Below are positions 58,515 to 64,000 of a stretch of 64,000 nucleotides of DNA, one piece after another. Source of the DNA: Hibiscus mutabilis (taxonomy: Eukaryota; Streptophyta; Magnoliopsida; Malvales; Malvaceae). The position numbers and the translations under genes were made by a program. The stretch is from positions 25,633,188 to 25,697,187 of the forward strand of contig CM033747.1 in NCBI GenBank assembly GCA_019671005.1. Direction: 5' to 3'. The stretch's first letter is position 1. Each line of letters begins with the position of its first letter. The notes under the pieces are model-generated. The model ran no database searches and was not told the origin of the DNA. It saw only the letters and a program-made list of their open reading frames with translations.

Positions 58515-59629
58515 TTTTGGGCTCGATGAATCAACCGAAATTGCTTGCCAAGTAGTGGAGAAATTGCTAATGGTTGATTTTTGTGGGAAGTAAAAATATA
58601 GAAAATTGACACAATAATTTTAGAGTGGTTCAGCTTTCTAACCAAAGCCTATATCCACTACCTTTGCTTCTTCACTAAGGATTTCAACTAATTCACTAAG
58701 AACTCTTCCCATTTTCAAGGCTTAGGAGAAAACTTTTACAACTTAGACTCACTCACCAATTTTAGCATCCAAGGCTTACAAATCGAGCTTTGGGAACACT
58801 CTCTAACCAAAGAAAATTTAAGCAAACTGAAATCCCTCTTAAAGGTATGTGCTTGCACTCTAAAGCACTCATCCAAATCCTAATACACTTGAACATATAA
58901 GGACATTTAAGCTCACAAGTGTTGTTTATACAAAGAATGAGAATTTAAGGCCCTAATACAATTTTGGCATCATAACATTGTTGCCGTTGAGATCATTAGT
59001 TGTTGTTGAAGCTTGAAGGTCCCTTTTATAATCCCAAATGAATTCCTAGCCGTTAGAGATCGTTGGGATTGAATTGGAGCTGTTAGGGCTTTTCTTTCCC
59101 GCAATTAATATAGTTCTACAGCCTTCGGTATCCGTACACGGGTAGGCGTATCGGTACTGGTACTAGCCATTATGTTCATTTCTGAGTATGCATATCAGAA
59201 CGCCTTGGTCCGTTTCGGTACGCTATTTTGGAACGCTAGGGACCGTATCGGTACGACCTGCAATTCAAAAGACCGCTGGGAAATAGCCGTTGGGGATGGT
59301 TGAAAACAGGATCGATACGCTTATAAGTGTATCAGTATGATCCTATCCGTATCGGTACGCCTAGGGGCATATCGGTACGATTTTTTGGTTCTAAAATTTT
59401 CCTGTAGCAAATACCCTTATTTGAAACGACACGAGGTGTAACCGTATCGGTACGGACGTGTTGAAATTTGAAGTTTGGCTACTTGAAAACATTTAAAGCA
59501 CTTCCAAAACCTCTCAAAAACTTCTCAAACTTATTTTCAAGTTGTTTGGACTTAAAAACATTTTTGAAACCTTTTCAATTTAGTCCAAAACTAATTTTCA
59601 ATTATTATATCAAAACAAATATCCTAATA
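58515..59629 (-). repeat. LTR-c of array E
   Basis: Full-length (about 1.1 kb), TTTTGGGCTCGATGAATCAA...ATATCCTAATA; both ends carry one mutation relative to TG...CA. Five exact TATCGGTAC motifs at about 59145-59455. Confidence 0.85.
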
Positions 59630-60346
59630 ATCTCTCCCTTTTTGATATAATAAAACCAACTTAAAAAATTGTTTTTGAGATTCTCCCCCTTAGTAAAAAT
59701 AAGATTTGAATAAGAGATTAATTGTTAAAAATCTTATAAGCTCCCCCTTATTCATTTGAAAATTCAATTTTTCAAAACATTCTCCCCCTTTTTGTTACAT
59801 CAAAAATGGTTCGAACTTTAAAGACCAATAACAATAGAGAGTTAAAGAAAATTGAAAAAAATAAGTTTTGTTTTCAAATTGGCTCCCCCTTACTCAAGCA
59901 TCATTCAAATGTTAGTCCAACAATTATGATAAACTAGTTGAATTAGAAAAATAAATCAAATCAAATAAATTAAATTCAACTAATTTTTATCACACTTGAA
60001 CCAAAGGTAGGATGTGAAGACTTCGTTCTTCAAGTGTTCTTCATTGTGTGTCAAGAGCTTCCATAAGTTTGACTTTGATCACCAATGGCTCAAGCACACC
60101 AACAATAAAACAATCAAGTGATTTTTGGTATCCAAATTGCTTTGGATCCTTTGCCATTAGTCTCAAAAATTTTATTCCCCTTTGGAATCCATTTTTGAAT
60201 GTCTTCCTTTTTCTTTGAAATAATTAATCCCTTAGGGACCCAAATAGATTTTACAATTTTACCATTTATAAATCTTGGGGAATTTGATTACCTTAGATAA
60301 AATTTTGATTTTCCAAAATTGTTTCTCTTTTGTAATTCGTTGGAAA

Positions 60347-61552
60347 TCAAATCTTTTTCCTTCTTAAGATCATCCACCTCATTTTGATGATTTGTTTCAA
60401 TCTTTTGAAGCAAAATTTTAAATTTAAAACTTTAAGCTCAAAATTTTTTATTTTTGCTTCAAACACTAAATTGGTTTTTAAAAGCAAATCATTTTTGTTT
60501 TTCAAATTTGAAATCAACTTTTTGTAACTCATCAAATGTGTAAGAATTAGAAATAGGTGAGTTAGAAGCTACCTCTACCTCTTGGAGGACCATTAAGGAT
60601 ATGTGAGCTACCTCATCTTCATCGGTATAGTCTTCATCACTCCATGTTGCCACATATGCTTTCTTTGAAGATGATCCATTTTTGCTGAAGCGAGGGTAAT
60701 CGTATTTGGAGTGCCTCGTGTTCTTGTATCCGAAGCACTTGGGATTTTTCATCTTTTTCTTTGAGTCATGCTTGGATTCTTTCTTTTCACTTTTTATGAA
60801 TCGGGAATTTTTTTTGAAGAGATAGGCCATCTCTTCATCTTCACTTTCCTTCTCACTTGAATCTTCTTGATGTCTTGTGGAGGATTTATGAGCTACTATG
60901 TTTAGATCTTCTAATCTGAGATCTTTAAACTTCTTCACCTTCTCCTCTCACAATGCCTTGGACATCAACTCATGGGTAAGCAGCGACCCAATTAGCTCAT
61001 CAAGCTTGAGTTCCTTTAAGTTCATGGCCTCAATGATGGTCGTCTTCTTGCTTTCCCATGATTCGGGAAGTGAGTAAATAAACTTTCAAAAGAGTTTATT
61101 TTCCAAAATCTCATCTCTAAATCCTTTTAGTTCATTGAAGATTGTGGAGAAATGGTCGAACATACTCTTGATGTCTTTATCCGAATCCATCTTGAAGTTT
61201 TCGTAGTTGAGGTTGAGTAGACCAATCTTTGTCTCATTTACCTCGTTTGTACCTTCATGGATTACTTCAAGCTTGTCTCATACTTGCTTGGCACTCTCAC
61301 AAGAAGATAGCTTTGCTTATTCATCCGGGCCTAATGCATAAAATAGAATGTGCAAGGCTTTGCAATTGAGCTCTATCATCTTCTTGTCGTTGGCATTCCA
61401 TTCTACCTAGGTTTTTGTTGGCACGAACGGTCCATCTTCAACAAGATCCCATGGATGATAATCTTTGGCCTTGATGAATTACATCATCCTATTCTTCCAA
61501 CAAGCATACTTTTCACCATTGAAGAAGGGTGGCTTGTCAGTGGATTACGCCA
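60347..61552 (-). pseudogene. Copia-type gag of unit c
   Basis: ATG kept at 61552, but early stops follow. The middle part at 60938-60489 is open: KKFKDLRLEDLNIVAHKSST, a DSSEKESEDEEMAYLF acidic segment, and a knuckle at about 60695-60739 with both the second and last Cys changed to Tyr (CFGYKNTRHSKYDY). Ends in a Lys/Asn-rich coiled stretch. Confidence 0.7.
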
Positions 61553-61631
61553 TGGAAATCGGTTGACTTGTTGATTGGTCGAGTTCGCCGAATTACCTTA
61601 ATAGGATGTTAATCCCTCTCGATCAAGCCTT

Positions 61632-61643
61632 GCTCTGATACCA
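61632..61643 (-). promoter_or_regulatory. Primer-binding site of unit c
   Basis: Minus strand TGGTATCAGAGC, two bases from LTR-d. Confidence 0.85.
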
Positions 61644-61645
61644 AT

Positions 61646-62741
61646 TGTTGGGCTTGATGAATCAACCGAAATTGCTTGCCAAGTGGTGGAAAAGCTGCTA
61701 ATGGCTGATTTTTGTGGGAAGCAAAAATATAGAAAATTCACACAAGAATTTTAGAGTGGTTTGGTTTTCTAACCAAAGCCTACATCCACTACCTTAGCTT
61801 CCCTACTAAGGACTTCAACCAATTCACTAAGAATTCTTCACCTTTCCAAGGCTTGGAAGAAAACCATTTACAACCTAGACTCACTCACCAAGTCTAGCAT
61901 CTAAGGTTCACAAACCGATCTTTGGGAACCCTCTCTAACAAATGAAATTCTAAGCAAACTGAAATCCCTCTTAAAGGTATGTGTTTTCACTCTAAAGCAC
62001 TCACCCAAATCCTAATACACTTGAGCATATAATGACATTTAAGCTCACAAGTGTTGTCTATACAAAGAATGTAAATTTAAGGTCCTAAGACAATTTTGGC
62101 ATCATAATGTTGTTGGCATTGAGATCATTAGTTTTTGCTGAAGCTTGACGGTCCCTTTTATACTGCTAAATGAGTTCCTAGCCGTTGGAAACTGTTGGGA
62201 TTAAATTGTATCTGTTGGAGCTTTTCTTTCTCGCAACAAATACAGTTATGCAACCTTCGGTATCGGTACGCGAGTAGGTGTATCGGTACTGGTACTAGTC
62301 GTTATGCTCATTTCTGATTGTGCGTATTGGTACGCCATTTCAGAATGCCAGGGACCGTATCGGTACGACCTGTAGTTCAAAACACCGTTGGGAAATAGCC
62401 TTTGGGGGTGGTTGAAAATAGGATCGATACACGTATAAACGTATTGGTACGATCCTATCCGTATCGGTATGCCTAGGGGCGTATCGGTACGGTTTTTCGG
62501 TTCTAGAATTTTCCTGTAGCAAAAACCCTTATCTATATCGTTACGGGGTGTAACCGTATCGGTACGGACGTGTTGAAATTTTAAGTTTGGCTACTTAAAA
62601 ACATTTAAAGCACTTCCAAAATCTCGAAAAAAAACTTCTCAAACTTATTTTCAAGTTGTTTGGACTTAAAAACATTTTTGAAACCTTTTCATTTTAGTCC
62701 AAAGCTATTTTTCAATTTTATATCAAAGCAAAATCCTAACA
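61646..62741 (-). repeat. LTR-d of array E
   Basis: The best-preserved LTR end: TGTTGGGCTTGATGAATCAA...AAATCCTAACA, about 1.1 kb. Five exact TATCGGTAC motifs between about 62260 and 62570. Confidence 0.9.
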
Positions 62742-63092
62742 ATCCCTCCTTTTTGATATAATAAAACCAACTTGAAAATTTGTTTTTGAGATTCTCCCCT
62801 TTAGTAAAATAAGATTTGAAAAAGAAATTAATTGTTGAAAATCTTATAAGCTCCCCTTATTCATTTGAAAATTCAATTTTTCAAAACATTTTCCCCTTTT
62901 TTGTTATATCAAAAATGGTTCAAACTTTAAAGATCTATAACAATGGAGAGTTAAATAATATCGACAAAAATAAGTTTTGTTTTAAAATTGGCTCCCCCTT
63001 ACTCAAGCATAATTCAAATTTTAGTCCAACAATTATGATAAACTAGTTGAATTAAAAAAAATCAAATAAAATAAATAAAATTCAACTAATTA

Positions 63093-64000
63093 TTACCACA
63101 CTTGAACCAAAGGTAGGATGTGAAGTCTTCCTTCTTCAAGTGTTCTTCCTTGTGTGTCAAGAGCTTCCATAAGTTTGACTTTGATCACCAATAGCTCAAG
63201 CACACCTACAATAAGACAATCAAGTGATTTTTGGTATCCAAATTGCTTTACATCCTTTGGCATTAGTCTAAAAAATTTTATTCCCCTTTGGAATCCGTTT
63301 TTCAATGTCTTCCTTTTTCTTTGAAATAATTAATCCCTTAGGGACCCAAATAGATTTTACAATTTTATCATTTATAAATCTTGGGGAATTTGATTGCCTT
63401 TGATAAAATTTTGATTTTCCAAAATTGTTTCTCATTTGTGATCCGTTCGAAATCAAATCTTTTTCCTTCTTAAGATCATCCACCTCATTTTGATGATCTT
63501 TTTCAATCTTTTGAAGCAAATTTTGCAAATTTAAAACTTTAAGATTAAAATCTTTGATTTTTGCTTCAAACTCCAAATTGGTTTTAAAAGCAAATCATTT
63601 TCGTTTTTCAATTTTGAAATCAACTTTTTATTTTTCGAAAACTAATCTTTGAGCTCAAAAACCAATTCGTCATATGCTTCTTGTAACTCATCAAATGTGT
63701 AAGAATTAGAAATAGCTTGGACATTAACTCAAAAACCATCTCTTCATCTTCACTTTCCTCTTCACTTGAATCTTCTTGATGGCTTGTGGATGATTTATGA
63801 GCTACTATGTTTAGATATTTGAATCCGAGCTCTTTGATCTTCTTCTCATTCTCCTCTCTCAATAGCTTGGACATTAACTCATGGTAAGAAACGACCCAAT
63901 TAGCTCATCAAGCTTGAGCTCATTTAAGTTCTTGGCCTTAATGATGGTCGTTTTCTTGTTCTCCCATGATTAGGGAAGTGAGTAAATCAACTTCAGAACG
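63093..64000 (-). pseudogene. Copia-type gag of unit d, partial
   Basis: Runs off the window. 63874-63732 holds the KKIKELGFKYLNIVAHKSST and acidic DSSEEESEDEEM segment. The knuckle region is deleted at about 63714-63731. 63576-63268 holds a coiled segment ending in IVKSIWVPKGLIISKKK, the WVPKG that precedes protease in complete copia elements. No protease follows. Confidence 0.7.

Larger units (their letters stand above)
52746..64000 (-). mobile_element. Array E: four LTRs alternating with gag-only Ty1/copia interiors
   Basis: Head-to-tail units with LTRs a (52746-53817), b (55875-56945), c (58515-59629) and d (61646-62741), separated by interiors of about 2.06, 1.57 and 2.02 kb; a fourth interior runs off the window. 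Each interior has, on the minus strand, an initiator-Met-type PBS next to the LTR on its right and a broken copia-type gag. No protease, integrase or RT is seen in any unit. The arrangement fits a gag-only non-autonomous element (TR-GAG type) multiplied in tandem. Confidence 0.85.

Noticed and set aside
52746..64000. CRISPR-like array because of regularly repeated TATCGGTAC motifs
   Set aside because: Spacing is irregular, motifs vary, and the context is LTRs of a eukaryotic retroelement.

Overview
This is a plant nuclear window, gene-poor and built mostly of nested, decayed transposable elements. The LTR-retrotransposon gag types, with CX2HX5HX4C modules and a coiled-coil protein ending in a 'LGARAxxYL'-type tail, resemble elements I know from Malvaceae (cotton and relatives). 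The family assignment is an inference and the species is not determined.

One host gene is convincing: a minus-strand two-exon gene for a protein phosphatase 2A B' (B56) regulatory subunit (coding exons 12199-11048 and 10158-9802, 502 aa). It has a pyrimidine-rich leader with upstream ATGs, and a hairpin MITE sits at its promoter.

Layout. 1-8613: 5' part of a degenerate minus-strand Ty3/gypsy-like element (C): gag fragments, leader, PBS and a 3.26-kb 5' LTR. 8614-9440: spacer with a 116-bp duplication and a possible retroelement tail. 9440-12760: the PP2A gene. 12740-13004: MITE. 13126-41244: a nested stack. A Mutator-like element (9-bp TSD) was split by gypsy element A (13383-40191, TSD ATTAC). 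A was then hit in its left LTR by a 230-bp MITE (9-bp TSD) and a 4.47-kb solo LTR (TSD TAAGC), and in its interior by chromovirus-type element B (27307-37357, TSD CGACA/CGGCA). 41352-41961: hAT-type MITE (8-bp TSD). 42680-45404: solo LTR. 46060-49066: degenerate L1-type LINE. 49067-52745: 3' LTR and pol remnants of another chromovirus-like element (D). 52746 to the window end: a head-to-tail array of four LTRs alternating with gag-only Ty1/copia interiors (E), about 3.1 kb per unit.

The repeats do not work together as a pathway; their boundaries record an order of insertion. The most unusual signals are: the four-LTR gag-only array; clusters of a TATCGGTAC/GTACCGATA motif shared by LTRs of otherwise different families (D and E); a 129-bp repeat made of 45+42+42-bp submonomers; a zinc-binding-like module encoded upstream of a coiled coil in two elements; and a spliced-exon-like module antisense to element A in both its LTRs. 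All retroelement ORFs seen are broken. No CRISPR, rRNA or tRNA gene was seen.
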